13,892 bases of DNA, from positions 1-13,892 of the forward strand of contig CABQJA010000046.1 in assembly GCA_902464345.1 (NCBI GenBank), read 5' to 3'. The position numbers and the translations under genes are program-made. Position 1 is the first letter of the stretch, and each line of letters starts with the position of its first letter. The notes below the pieces were generated by a model. That model was not told where the DNA came from. It ran no database searches and was given only the letters and a program-made list of their open reading frames with translations. This stretch comes from an uncultured Clostridium sp. Its GTDB lineage: Bacteria; Bacillota; Clostridia; Lachnospirales; Lachnospiraceae. Shown here piece after piece: positions 1-5,582 of this stretch.

Positions 1-2
1 CG

Positions 3-257
3 GATGTTATCACAGGATACCAGTACGTTGTAGTAAATACAAGTTCTTTTAATCAGTACAAGGTGAGAGTATTAAATAATTCACCATTGATGACAAGAGA
101 GCAACTAGTGGCGATACGAGAGAAAGGTGGCAAGATCTACGTTGAGTTCGAGAACCTGACCGTACGCATGTATTGGAATTCGCACAGTAACGATTTTGCA
201 GATAGCTTTAAGGCTGAAGGTATACAGCAGGTGGATGAAGAAATTCAGCTAAATTAA
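3..257 (+). CDS. Hypothetical protein of the integrated element (5' end outside window)
   Basis: The reading frame is open from the first bases of the window, so the gene starts upstream; at least 84 residues are present. A GTG at 63 could be read as a start, but it has no ribosome binding site and the frame continues unbroken before it, so I treat this as the C-terminal part of a longer protein. The visible part is soluble, with no membrane segment, and contains a hydrophobic-aromatic stretch (IYVEFENLTVRMYW, about residues 45-58 of the visible part) that suggests a beta-rich fold. The end overlaps the strong AAGGAGGG ribosome binding site of the next gene 11 bases downstream, so the two are probably co-transcribed and translationally linked. 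I do not recognise the family. Its position on the element side of the integrase suggests an accessory gene of the element. Confidence 0.6.
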   Translation, partial: DVITGYQYVVVNTSSFNQYKVRVLNNSPLMTREQLVAIREKGGKIYVEFENLTVRMYWNSHSNDFADSFKAEGIQQVDEEIQLN

Positions 258-268
258 GGAGGGAAAAT

Positions 269-826
269 ATGGTAAACATTATGGTGATTTTAATTGGAGT
301 AGTTATAGTCGTGCTGGCTGGATATTGGGGATGCGTCCTGTTTATACAGAAATGCTTTCAAAAATCCAGAACAGAAGCGGAGACGTTGGTAAACGAGAAA
401 CTGGAAGCCCTGATTCGGTTCTTTTCGTCACAACCTACTACGGGTATGACTTATGACGTAGCTATCGGAGCTAACGGCATCGCATTTCGAGAGGATGTTC
501 TGAATGATAGTTTTCATGGGCTATATGATATATGGTCAGACTGGTACTTTGAAAAATGCTCATATTCTCCGTCCGGCAACATGCTGGGGTACGAATTTCG
601 AGTGTACAATCCCGTTCACAGCATTAGTCGCAAGCTGACGTTACAGCGAGTTCGACAGGTAGCTGAAAAAGCGTTGACGTTACATTTCCATGAACAGGGG
701 ATATTTAACATTCCGGCTGATAATTTTATAGCAGTTACCACGAAAGGTGACAGATTAATTGTGGCTATTGCATGTAATGAAGCTGGATTGAATGAGATTC
801 AGCAGATACGGAAACGAGTACATTAG
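269..826 (+). CDS. Hypothetical membrane-anchored protein of the integrated element
   Basis: This encodes 185 residues. The ATG at 269 is preceded by AAGGAGGG at 256-263, a strong site with good spacing. Residues 4-28 form one hydrophobic segment (VILIGVVIVVLAGYWGCVLF), followed by a basic and then charged stretch. That fits a single N-terminal membrane anchor with a soluble domain of about 155 residues, rich in aromatic residues (DIWSDWYFEKCSY). No catalytic motif is evident and I do not recognise the family. It follows the previous gene by 11 bases and is the last gene before the replication-origin region, so it belongs to the element's left-hand operon. A role in transfer or maintenance is possible but nothing in the sequence shows it. 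Confidence 0.65.
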   Translation: MVNIMVILIGVVIVVLAGYWGCVLFIQKCFQKSRTEAETLVNEKLEALIRFFSSQPTTGMTYDVAIGANGIAFREDVLNDSFHGLYDIWSDWYFEKCSYSPSGNMLGYEFRVYNPVHSISRKLTLQRVRQVAEKALTLHFHEQGIFNIPADNFIAVTTKGDRLIVAIACNEAGLNEIQQIRKRVH

Positions 827-871
827 TGCTTGGAATGTTTAAAAAACATGGTGGAACTGGTAAACATTACG

Positions 872-886
872 GGACGCACTGCGTCC
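872..886. repeat. Perfect short hairpin GGACGC-ACT-GCGTCC in origin region
   Basis: The 6-bp GC-rich arms at 872-877 and 881-886 have a three-base loop. It lies between the second and third heptamer repeats and no T-run follows. It may be an accessory origin structure; the function is inferred only from location. Confidence 0.5.
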
Positions 887-926
887 AAGAAATGTTTGCC
901 GGGAACACCAGCGGTTTTGTAAACAT

Positions 927-945
927 TTGCAGGGTTTCCCTGCAA
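927..945. repeat. Perfect hairpin TTGCAGGG-TTT-CCCTGCAA in origin region
   Basis: The 8-bp arms at 927-934 and 938-945 have a TTT loop and begin at the last base of the heptamer repeat at 921-927. The hairpin ends six bases before the nonanucleotide hairpin. No T-tract follows on the plus strand, so it is unlikely to be an intrinsic terminator. It may be a second structured part of the origin. Confidence 0.55.
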
Positions 946-951
946 GAAGCG

Positions 952-986
952 GTTCCTAGTCGGGTTAGTATTACCCGACTAGGAAC
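952..986 (+). other. Rolling-circle origin stem-loop with circovirus-type nonanucleotide TAGTATTAC
   Basis: The arms GTTCCTAGTCGGGT (952-965) and ACCCGACTAGGAAC (973-986) are perfect 14-bp complements enclosing the 7-base loop TAGTATT. Read through the loop, the sequence at 966-974 is TAGTATTAC, which matches the conserved nonanucleotide of circovirus origins (geminiviruses: TAATATTAC). In those viruses Rep nicks between the last T and the A, which here would be between 972 and 973. It lies on the same strand as rep, 103 bases upstream of its start codon. No T-tract follows, so it is not a terminator. Confidence 0.88.
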
Positions 987-1002
987 AAACATTACTTTGT
1001 AA

Positions 1003-1048
1003 CCTATAAACGCTTGTATTTTCAAGGGTTTTACAGCCTATAAATGCT
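1003..1048 (+). repeat. Direct repeat CCTATAAACGCT / CCTATAAATGCT upstream of rep
   Basis: The two 12-base copies at 1003-1014 and 1037-1048 differ at one base and are 34 bases apart (start to start). Each contains TATAAA, so either could serve as a -10 element for rep; TTGTAT at 1015-1020 lies 18 bases before the second TATAAA, but it is a weak -35. Alternatively the pair is a binding site for an autoregulator of rep. The repeat is visible; its role is inference. Confidence 0.4.
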
Positions 1049-1089
1049 GTTCGCACCTCTTGAACACAGAGAACAGAAGGGAGAAATAA

Positions 1090-2103
1090 ATGGATAAAGA
1101 GAAGATGCAAAGATACCATTATCAATTAACGATAAACAATCCATTCGATTATGGATATACACATGAAAGAATCAAGGAACTGCTGATAACAGAGTTTACA
1201 ACTCTGCAATTCTTCTGTATGGCAGATGAGATCGGAGAAAAGGGAACTCCGCATACGCATATATTTGTAGCATTTCGGTCAAGGGTACGCTGGGGCAAGA
1301 TAAAGAAAGCATTTCCGGAAGCACATATTGAAGTAGCACATGGTACGATACAGTCGAATATTGAGTATATTCAGAAGTCCGGCAAGTGGGAATCTACCAA
1401 TAAGGCAGAAACAAAGGTTGAGGGTACTTATGAGGAATGGGGAACGATACCGACACAGAAGGGAAAGCTGGCAGATATGGAGGAACTGTATGAGATGGTG
1501 AAGAACGGATATACAAACTCGGAAATCCTTGCCATTAATAATGACTATATCCTGCATATAGACAAGATAGATAAGCTACGCACAATGATGCTACAGGAAA
1601 AGTATAAGGATACACGCCGGCTGGATTTGAAAGTAACCTATATCAGCGGAGCGACAGGAAAAGGAAAGACCAGAAGCATACTGGATACCTATGGTGATTC
1701 CAATGTGTACAGGGTGACCGACTTCGATCATGCGTTTGATCTTTATAAGTGTGAGCCGGTTCTAGTATTTGAGGAGTTCCGTTCCAGTCTGAAGATCAGT
1801 GACATGCTTAATTATCTGGACATATATCCCATGGTATTACCGGCAAGGTATTCTAACCGTTACGCCTGCTATACTTCGGTATTCATTACTACGAACTGGG
1901 AACTGGAAAAACAGTATGAGGAAGTGCAGAAAAACAGCCCTGAAAGCTGGAAAGCATTTCTGCGGAGAATCCATGAAGTACAGATATTCAATGAGGATGG
2001 TACGATCGACATTTATCATTCAGTAGATGAGTACCTGAAGCGGAATGAGACATTCAAGCCGATCACAAAGGCGGAACAGATGAAACTGCCGTTTGAGGAG
2101 TGA
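1090..2103 (+). CDS. rep: CRESS-type rolling-circle replication initiator (HUH endonuclease + SF3 helicase)
   Basis: This encodes 337 residues, about the length of circovirus Reps. The ATG at 1090 has AAGGGAG six bases upstream. The N-terminal HUH nuclease shows motif I QLTINNP (12-18), motif II PHTHIFV with metal-binding H55 and H57, and motif III YIQK with catalytic Y93 and K96. The C-terminal superfamily 3 helicase shows Walker A GATGKGKT (187-194), Walker B VLVFEEF (224-230), motif C FITTN (265-269), and the late FLRRI signature (290-294). By family knowledge, Y93 nicks the origin loop, stays covalently attached to the 5' end, and the hexameric helicase unwinds DNA for rolling-circle replication. 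The matching nonanucleotide hairpin lies just upstream. Such Reps are known from circular ssDNA viruses and from a minority of bacterial plasmids and integrated elements. All key residues are intact, so it is probably functional. Confidence 0.93.
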   Translation: MDKEKMQRYHYQLTINNPFDYGYTHERIKELLITEFTTLQFFCMADEIGEKGTPHTHIFVAFRSRVRWGKIKKAFPEAHIEVAHGTIQSNIEYIQKSGKWESTNKAETKVEGTYEEWGTIPTQKGKLADMEELYEMVKNGYTNSEILAINNDYILHIDKIDKLRTMMLQEKYKDTRRLDLKVTYISGATGKGKTRSILDTYGDSNVYRVTDFDHAFDLYKCEPVLVFEEFRSSLKISDMLNYLDIYPMVLPARYSNRYACYTSVFITTNWELEKQYEEVQKNSPESWKAFLRRIHEVQIFNEDGTIDIYHSVDEYLKRNETFKPITKAEQMKLPFEE

Positions 2104-2113
2104 TATAACAGAT

Positions 2114-2500
2114 ATGGAAGAACTAACATTAACAGGAAATGAGAAACTGATTCTAAAAAAAGACTATCTCCCCTATACCTACTGGAGACTGGTGGAGATA
2201 CTGAAAGTATACTGTAATGCAGAACTGCAACTGGTATGTGGATACAAAGAGGGGCGATACAATCCCTACTATAAGCAACGATATAACATAGTCGATCTGG
2301 ATACCCATGAAGTATTGCAGGAAAGTATTCATCTGGAAGATCTCAGATACCATTTCGCAAGGTTGGATATACCACTGAGCGAAACCACGCCCAAACAGGC
2401 GTATAAACGGCAAAAGGGGCAAGAACTAAGTCTTGAACGTAATCGGGGTGCAGAAGCCTTTCTACGGGCTGTAAAGGGCATTCAAACCGATCATATGTAG
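2114..2500 (+). CDS. Hypothetical protein following rep in the element
   Basis: This encodes 128 residues from ATG 2114. GGAG at 2097-2100, inside the end of rep, is its only candidate ribosome binding site and is rather distant (13 bases). A TTG at 2093 would give 135 residues and overlap rep by 11 bases, but it has no ribosome binding site. The protein is soluble, charged and tyrosine-rich (YNPYYKQRYNIVDLD), with no membrane segment and no motif I recognise; the C-terminal part is basic and polar. Position between rep and the integrase, tightly coupled to rep, suggests a replication accessory or regulatory protein, but this is context only. An excisionase is possible; however, I cannot see a helix-turn-helix with confidence. 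Confidence 0.65.
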   Translation: MEELTLTGNEKLILKKDYLPYTYWRLVEILKVYCNAELQLVCGYKEGRYNPYYKQRYNIVDLDTHEVLQESIHLEDLRYHFARLDIPLSETTPKQAYKRQKGQELSLERNRGAEAFLRAVKGIQTDHM

Positions 2501-2541
2501 TTACAGAAAGGAGAAGCATAACTCCAGCCGGAAAAAGAAAC

Positions 2542-2574
2542 ACGAAGCACACGAAGAAATACGAAAATACGAAG
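2542..2574 (+). repeat. Purine-rich ACGAAG-type repeats upstream of the integrase
   Basis: ACGAAG or ACGAAA occurs at 2542, 2551, 2561 and 2569, with 8-10 base periodicity close to a helical turn, in the gap between the small unknown gene and the integrase. No open frame of useful size covers this gap and the integrase has no clear ribosome binding site. The repeats could be a regulatory or recombination-protein binding site, or merely low-complexity sequence. Confidence 0.35.
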
Positions 2575-2601
2575 AACCATAAAGAAACATGAAATCTGTA
2601 A

Positions 2602-3813
2602 ATGATGGCTGACACCATGCTGAACAGATATATGACGATGCAGGAATTAATTACTCTGGACGACAGTACAATCTATGCTATAATGTCAGACAGAGGTAGT
2701 GTGTCAGATTTGATTATGAAAGACATCAGTAAGATACACCCATATGCAATCACAGCACCAAACGAAAGCTGTAATCGCTGGCAGACCTCGTATAAGGATA
2801 AATGCGGTAAACGCCATAACATCAAAGCTCCTACCAGAGAGGAGCTGGTCGCACAGCTTGTTATCCTGTATGGCAAGCAGAGAAACCAGAAAACCACCGT
2901 TCATATGTTATTTGAGGAATGGCTGGAATACAAACGGTCTATGACCAGTTCCGTTAATACGGTGATACGTCACAGAGAGCATTACAACCGGTATATTCTG
3001 AACACATCTATGGACAAGCGGATGATCTACACCATTACCAGTCTGGATATGGAAGTATTCTGTAACAGGCTGATAACAGAACACGCCATGTCACATAAAG
3101 AGTTTGGAAACTTAAAGACGATCTTAAACGGTATGTTTGATTATGCCAGACGTAAAGGAGAACTGAAAACCAACATAATGAATGACGTAAGAATCACGGT
3201 CAGGTTTCGACAGATAGCAAGAAAGACGGGACAGACACAGACCTATACCACCACAGAAAGAAGTAACCTGTTAGCATATCTCAATGATAAGTATGAAGCA
3301 ACCAAAGACAGTGCCTATCTGGCGGTCATGGTAAATTTCATGCTGGGACTTCGGGTGGCAGAGCTGGTATCCCTGAAATGGACAGATCTGGATGGAGCAA
3401 CACTTCATATCACCAGAGAACAAATACTGAATAAAGAAACCAGAACCTTTGAGATCGTACCGCATACAAAAACCTACAGTGACCGATATATCATCATCCC
3501 ACAGCAGGCAGTAGAGATTTTCAACAGAGTGCCAAAGGAGAATGAGTATATCTTTACCAGAAAGGAAAACGTCCTTACAACAAGGCAGGTAGCTTATGTA
3601 CTTGAAAAGTATGCAAAGACTACCGATCATAAAGTGAAATCTTCACATAAGATCAGGAAAACATATGCCAGTACGCTATCAATCAAAGGTGTTCCGATTG
3701 ATACGATCCGTCAGCAGTTGGGACACAATAATATAAGCACTACATTAACCTATATTTATGATTCGTTGGATGCGGAAGAGACAAGAACACTGATAAATTC
3801 AGCCTTTGACTAA
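2602..3813 (+). CDS. int: Tyrosine recombinase/integrase of the element
   Basis: This encodes 403 residues, typical for tyrosine integrases of integrative elements in Firmicutes. Residues about 50-90 look like an arm-binding N-terminal domain, about 95-185 the SAM-like core-binding domain, and about 215-395 the catalytic domain. The catalytic set is visible: R251 (GLRVAEL), the beta-hairpin lysine K290, H349 and R352 (HKIRKTYAS), H375 (LGHNNISTT) and nucleophile Y384 (TTLTYIY). The start is uncertain: ATGs at 2602, 2605 and 2617 are all in frame and none has a good ribosome binding site, so translation may be weak or regulated. The gene ends 95 bases from the 3' end of tRNA-Gly, the usual arrangement when the integrase inserts the element into a tRNA 3' end. 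Confidence 0.93.
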   Translation: MMADTMLNRYMTMQELITLDDSTIYAIMSDRGSVSDLIMKDISKIHPYAITAPNESCNRWQTSYKDKCGKRHNIKAPTREELVAQLVILYGKQRNQKTTVHMLFEEWLEYKRSMTSSVNTVIRHREHYNRYILNTSMDKRMIYTITSLDMEVFCNRLITEHAMSHKEFGNLKTILNGMFDYARRKGELKTNIMNDVRITVRFRQIARKTGQTQTYTTTERSNLLAYLNDKYEATKDSAYLAVMVNFMLGLRVAELVSLKWTDLDGATLHITREQILNKETRTFEIVPHTKTYSDRYIIIPQQAVEIFNRVPKENEYIFTRKENVLTTRQVAYVLEKYAKTTDHKVKSSHKIRKTYASTLSIKGVPIDTIRQQLGHNNISTTLTYIYDSLDAEETRTLINSAFD

Positions 3814-3823
3814 CGGTCAAAAA

Positions 3824-3843
3824 GTTGTCTACCGTTGTCTACC
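3824..3843 (+). repeat. Tandem 10-base repeat GTTGTCTACC x2, candidate integrase arm site
   Basis: Two perfect, directly adjacent copies start 10 bases after the integrase stop codon, between the gene and the tRNA. Short direct repeats flanking the crossover site are the usual arm-type binding sites of tyrosine integrases. The repeat is seen; the role is inferred from position. Confidence 0.5.
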
Positions 3844-3859
3844 GATTCAGACAGCATAG

Positions 3860-3896
3860 AAAAAGCGGAAAACCCAGTAAATACAAGGCTTTCCGC
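3860..3896 (-). terminator. Intrinsic terminator downstream of tRNA-Gly
   Basis: Read on the minus strand, GCGGAAA (3890-3896) pairs with TTTCCGC (3865-3871) and is followed by five T residues (3860-3864). The stem can be extended imperfectly by GC pairs and the loop is long. It lies just past the 3' end of tRNA-Gly. If the integration crossover lies in the tRNA end, this terminator belongs to the element and replaces the original one. Confidence 0.55.
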
Positions 3897-3908
3897 ACAA
3901 ATAAAAAG

Positions 3909-3981
3909 AGCGCGAGACGGGACTCGAACCCGCGACCCCGACCTTGGCAAGGTCGTGCTCCACCAACTGAGCCACTCGCGC
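3909..3981 (-). tRNA. tRNA-Gly(GCC)
   Basis: This is a 73-base cloverleaf on the minus strand. The acceptor stem GCGCGAG (3975-3981) pairs with CTCGCGC (3910-3916), and the discriminator is a T at 3909. The anticodon stem-loop is CGACC-TTGCCAA-GGTCG with anticodon GCC, which reads glycine GGC and GGU codons. The T-arm contains GGTTCGAGTCC. The 3' CCA is not encoded. Its 3' end faces the integrase gene, making it the probable attachment locus of the element. Confidence 0.96.
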
Positions 3982-4002
3982 TTATGTCTGACGACAAAAT
4001 GT

Positions 4003-4032
4003 ACTATAGCATACAGGGGGCAGAGTTGTCAA
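4003..4032 (-). promoter_or_regulatory. Promoter of tRNA-Gly
   Basis: On the minus strand there is a consensus -35 TTGACA (4027-4032), an 18-base spacer, and -10 TATAGT (4003-4008) preceded by TGC, an extended -10. It lies 21 bases before the tRNA 5' end, giving a very short leader. This is a strong housekeeping-type promoter, as expected for a tRNA gene. Confidence 0.8.
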
Positions 4033-4081
4033 CTGTAAATTGAATTATTTATGAATCAAGCCGGCAATTATTTCGAAATCA

Positions 4082-5431
4082 TTATGATATCTGAAAGAAT
4101 TGAACGGCGATGGAATAATAAATCATCGTTGTACATATATCAACAACCGTGGAAATCAAAGGACCGGCCATTACAGCAGGATCCAGATGGACGCACTTAG
4201 CCAGGATTGGCAGCAGACATCCGATCAGCTTGGATAAGATAACAGTTGCGATAATGGACAAGGTCAGGACGATTGCAAGAGTCGGATCCTGATAGAAGAT
4301 CATGATCCGCAATCCATTGATCACGGCTAGAATCGCACTGACAACTATCGCAATCCGGAACTCCTTCCACATAACCCGCAGGAAATCGCGGGTGCGGATC
4401 TCACCAAGAGCAAGACCGCGGATCATCAGGGCGGAGCTCTGGGAACCGCAGTTACCGCCGGTACCGGTCAGCATAGGCATGAAGGATACCAGAATCGGCA
4501 GAGCACTGATGACCGTATCGAATCGGTTGATAATGGAGCCTGTGATCGCATTACTCAGCATCAGGATGATCAGCCAGACGATCCGGTTCTTAACCTGTGC
4601 GAAAACACCGGTCTTAAAATAAGAATCATCACTTGGTGACATAGCCGCCATGATAGAAATATCTTCGGTATTTTCTTCCTGAATGACATCCATAGCATCG
4701 TCGAAGGTGATGATACCAACCAGCCGTTCCTCTGTATCGACAACCGGAAGCGCCAGAATATCGTATTTCTGGAACTGGTGTGCAACAACCTCTTTATCCT
4801 CCAGCGTATCAACAAAAATAAGATTCGTTTCCATGATATCACTGATATGTGTATCGTCTTTAGCAATCAGCAGATCCTTGACAGAAACGATACCGATCAG
4901 TTTCCGGGCCTCGGTAACATAACAGGTATAGATGGTCTCTTTATCCGGGCCGACGGTCCGAATCCGGGAAATCGCATCTTTTACCGTAAGATCCTTTGTC
5001 AGATTGACATACTCGATGGTCATCAACGCACCGGCGCTGTCCTCCGGATACTTTAGAATCTGATTGATCGCATACCGGGACTGCGGGTCGCAGTTGCGTA
5101 GGATACGATTAACAACATTTGCCGGCATTTCCTCAATCATATCAACGGTATCATCGACGAAGGTCTGATCCAGAACCTCCTGCAGCTCTTTGTCGGAAAA
5201 ACCGTTGATCAGATTCTCCTTCATGTCATTGTCCATATAGGAAAATGTATCGGAAGCCAGTTCCTTTGGAAGAAGCCGGTATAGGAGAAGAATATCTTTC
5301 TCTTCAAACTCTGTAAATAAAAGTGCAAGGTCAGCGGGGTTTTCCGATGCCAGTACTTCGCGTAGTTTGCTAAAATTCTTCTGGTTTAAATACTCGGAAA
5401 CCTGTTCAAACAGGGTCATTTCTTCTTCCAT
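4082..5431 (-). CDS. mgtE: Magnesium transporter MgtE
   Basis: This encodes about 449 residues, the usual MgtE length. MgtE is a homodimeric inner-membrane Mg2+ channel gated by cytoplasmic Mg2+. The N-terminal superhelical domain spans about residues 6-125, two CBS domains follow at about 130-255, and about five transmembrane helices run from about 280 to the end. The pore signature MPMLTGTGGNCGSQ and the aspartate in VVDICT (D431), which corresponds to the ion-selecting Asp of the last helix, are present. The frame can be read from an ATG at 5449, but AAGGAGG at 5439-5445 lies inside that extension and fits the tandem ATGs at 5434 and 5431; 5431 has the better spacing (7 bases). The gene points toward tRNA-Gly, with no clear terminator between, and diverges from pyrC. 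Confidence 0.94.
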   Translation of the reverse strand: MEEEMTLFEQVSEYLNQKNFSKLREVLASENPADLALLFTEFEEKDILLLYRLLPKELASDTFSYMDNDMKENLINGFSDKELQEVLDQTFVDDTVDMIEEMPANVVNRILRNCDPQSRYAINQILKYPEDSAGALMTIEYVNLTKDLTVKDAISRIRTVGPDKETIYTCYVTEARKLIGIVSVKDLLIAKDDTHISDIMETNLIFVDTLEDKEVVAHQFQKYDILALPVVDTEERLVGIITFDDAMDVIQEENTEDISIMAAMSPSDDSYFKTGVFAQVKNRIVWLIILMLSNAITGSIINRFDTVISALPILVSFMPMLTGTGGNCGSQSSALMIRGLALGEIRTRDFLRVMWKEFRIAIVVSAILAVINGLRIMIFYQDPTLAIVLTLSIIATVILSKLIGCLLPILAKCVHLDPAVMAGPLISTVVDICTTMIYYSIAVQFFQIS

Positions 5432-5467
5432 CATTCTTCCTCCTTGCACATGGTATATATCGATTTA

Positions 5468-5496
5468 ACGTTACACGTTTATAGGGGCTTTGTCAA
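5468..5496 (-). promoter_or_regulatory. Candidate mgtE promoter
   Basis: On the minus strand there is a consensus -35 TTGACA (5491-5496), a 17-base spacer and -10-like TAACGT (5468-5473). Transcription would start roughly 30 bases before the mgtE start, which leaves no room for a magnesium riboswitch. The -35 is good and the -10 moderate. Confidence 0.5.
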
Positions 5497-5519
5497 TAAA
5501 AATCGGGGATCTTCCGGTA

Positions 5520-5548
5520 TTGACTTTTTGCTGAAAACCTAGGACAAT
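5520..5548 (+). promoter_or_regulatory. Candidate pyrC promoter
   Basis: There is a -35 TTGACT (5520-5525), a 17-base spacer and a -10 GACAAT (5543-5548, four of six consensus bases). It lies in the mgtE-pyrC divergent region, about 35 bases before the pyrC start. The short leader leaves little space for an attenuator. Confidence 0.45.
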
Positions 5549-5582
5549 AAAATAGACAGAATCATTTATAAGGAGGTTTCAA

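Larger units (their letters stand above)
834..993. repeat. Heptamer repeats AAACATT/AATGTTT, candidate Rep-binding iterons
   Basis: Exact copies are at 834-840 (minus), 862-868 (plus), 891-897 (minus), 921-927 (plus) and 987-993 (plus). A six-base partial copy (AAACAT) is at 844-849. The first four are 28, 29 and 30 bases apart and alternate in orientation, and the last is 66 bases further on, directly after the nonanucleotide hairpin. Two copies extend to AAACATTAC (862-870 and 987-995). CRESS Reps recognise short repeated motifs near the origin hairpin, so these are candidate binding sites. The region is AT-rich, so some copies could be chance, but the even spacing argues against all being so. 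Confidence 0.55.
827..1089 (+). other. Origin region of the CRESS-type replicon (non-coding)
   Basis: This 263-bp stretch between a membrane-protein gene and rep has no gene but is dense in structure. It holds perfect hairpins at 872-886, 927-945 and 952-986, the last carrying a circovirus-type nonanucleotide. Five exact AAACATT/AATGTTT heptamers lie at 834, 862, 891, 921 and 987. A near-direct repeat CCTATAAACGCT / CCTATAAATGCT occurs at 1003-1014 and 1037-1048, just before rep. Hairpin plus repeated short motifs immediately upstream of a rolling-circle rep is the classical layout of a double-strand origin. That this is the element's replication origin is inference from layout and motif. Confidence 0.8.

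Noticed and set aside
952..986. Intrinsic transcription terminator
   Set aside because: The stem is strong but followed by ACAAACATTAC, without a T-run, and the loop is an exact circovirus-type nonanucleotide.
834..993. CRISPR array
   Set aside because: The repeats are only 7 bases long and alternate in strand, and no cas gene is present.
2093..2500. TTG start at 2093 for the gene after rep
   Set aside because: There is no ribosome binding site before it; ATG 2114 has GGAG upstream, though at a long distance.
32..3888. Shared AGTAAATACAAG at about 33-44 and 3876-3887 as attachment-site repeats
   Set aside because: Twelve AT-rich bases can match by chance over this length, the second copy is within the terminator hairpin rather than the tRNA end, and clear genes of the element continue past the first copy.
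3825..4043. Open frames of about 70 codons on the plus strand between integrase and mgtE
   Set aside because: Both are antisense reads through tRNA-Gly; the peptide RRDSNPRP...EPLAL is a well-known artefact of translating the reverse of tRNA genes.
5432..5449. Longer mgtE start at 5449
   Set aside because: The AAGGAGG site lies inside this extension and serves the tandem ATGs downstream.
5432..5582. Magnesium riboswitch (M-box) upstream of mgtE
   Set aside because: The whole divergent gap is about 150 bases and the candidate promoter leaves a leader of only some 30 bases, too short.
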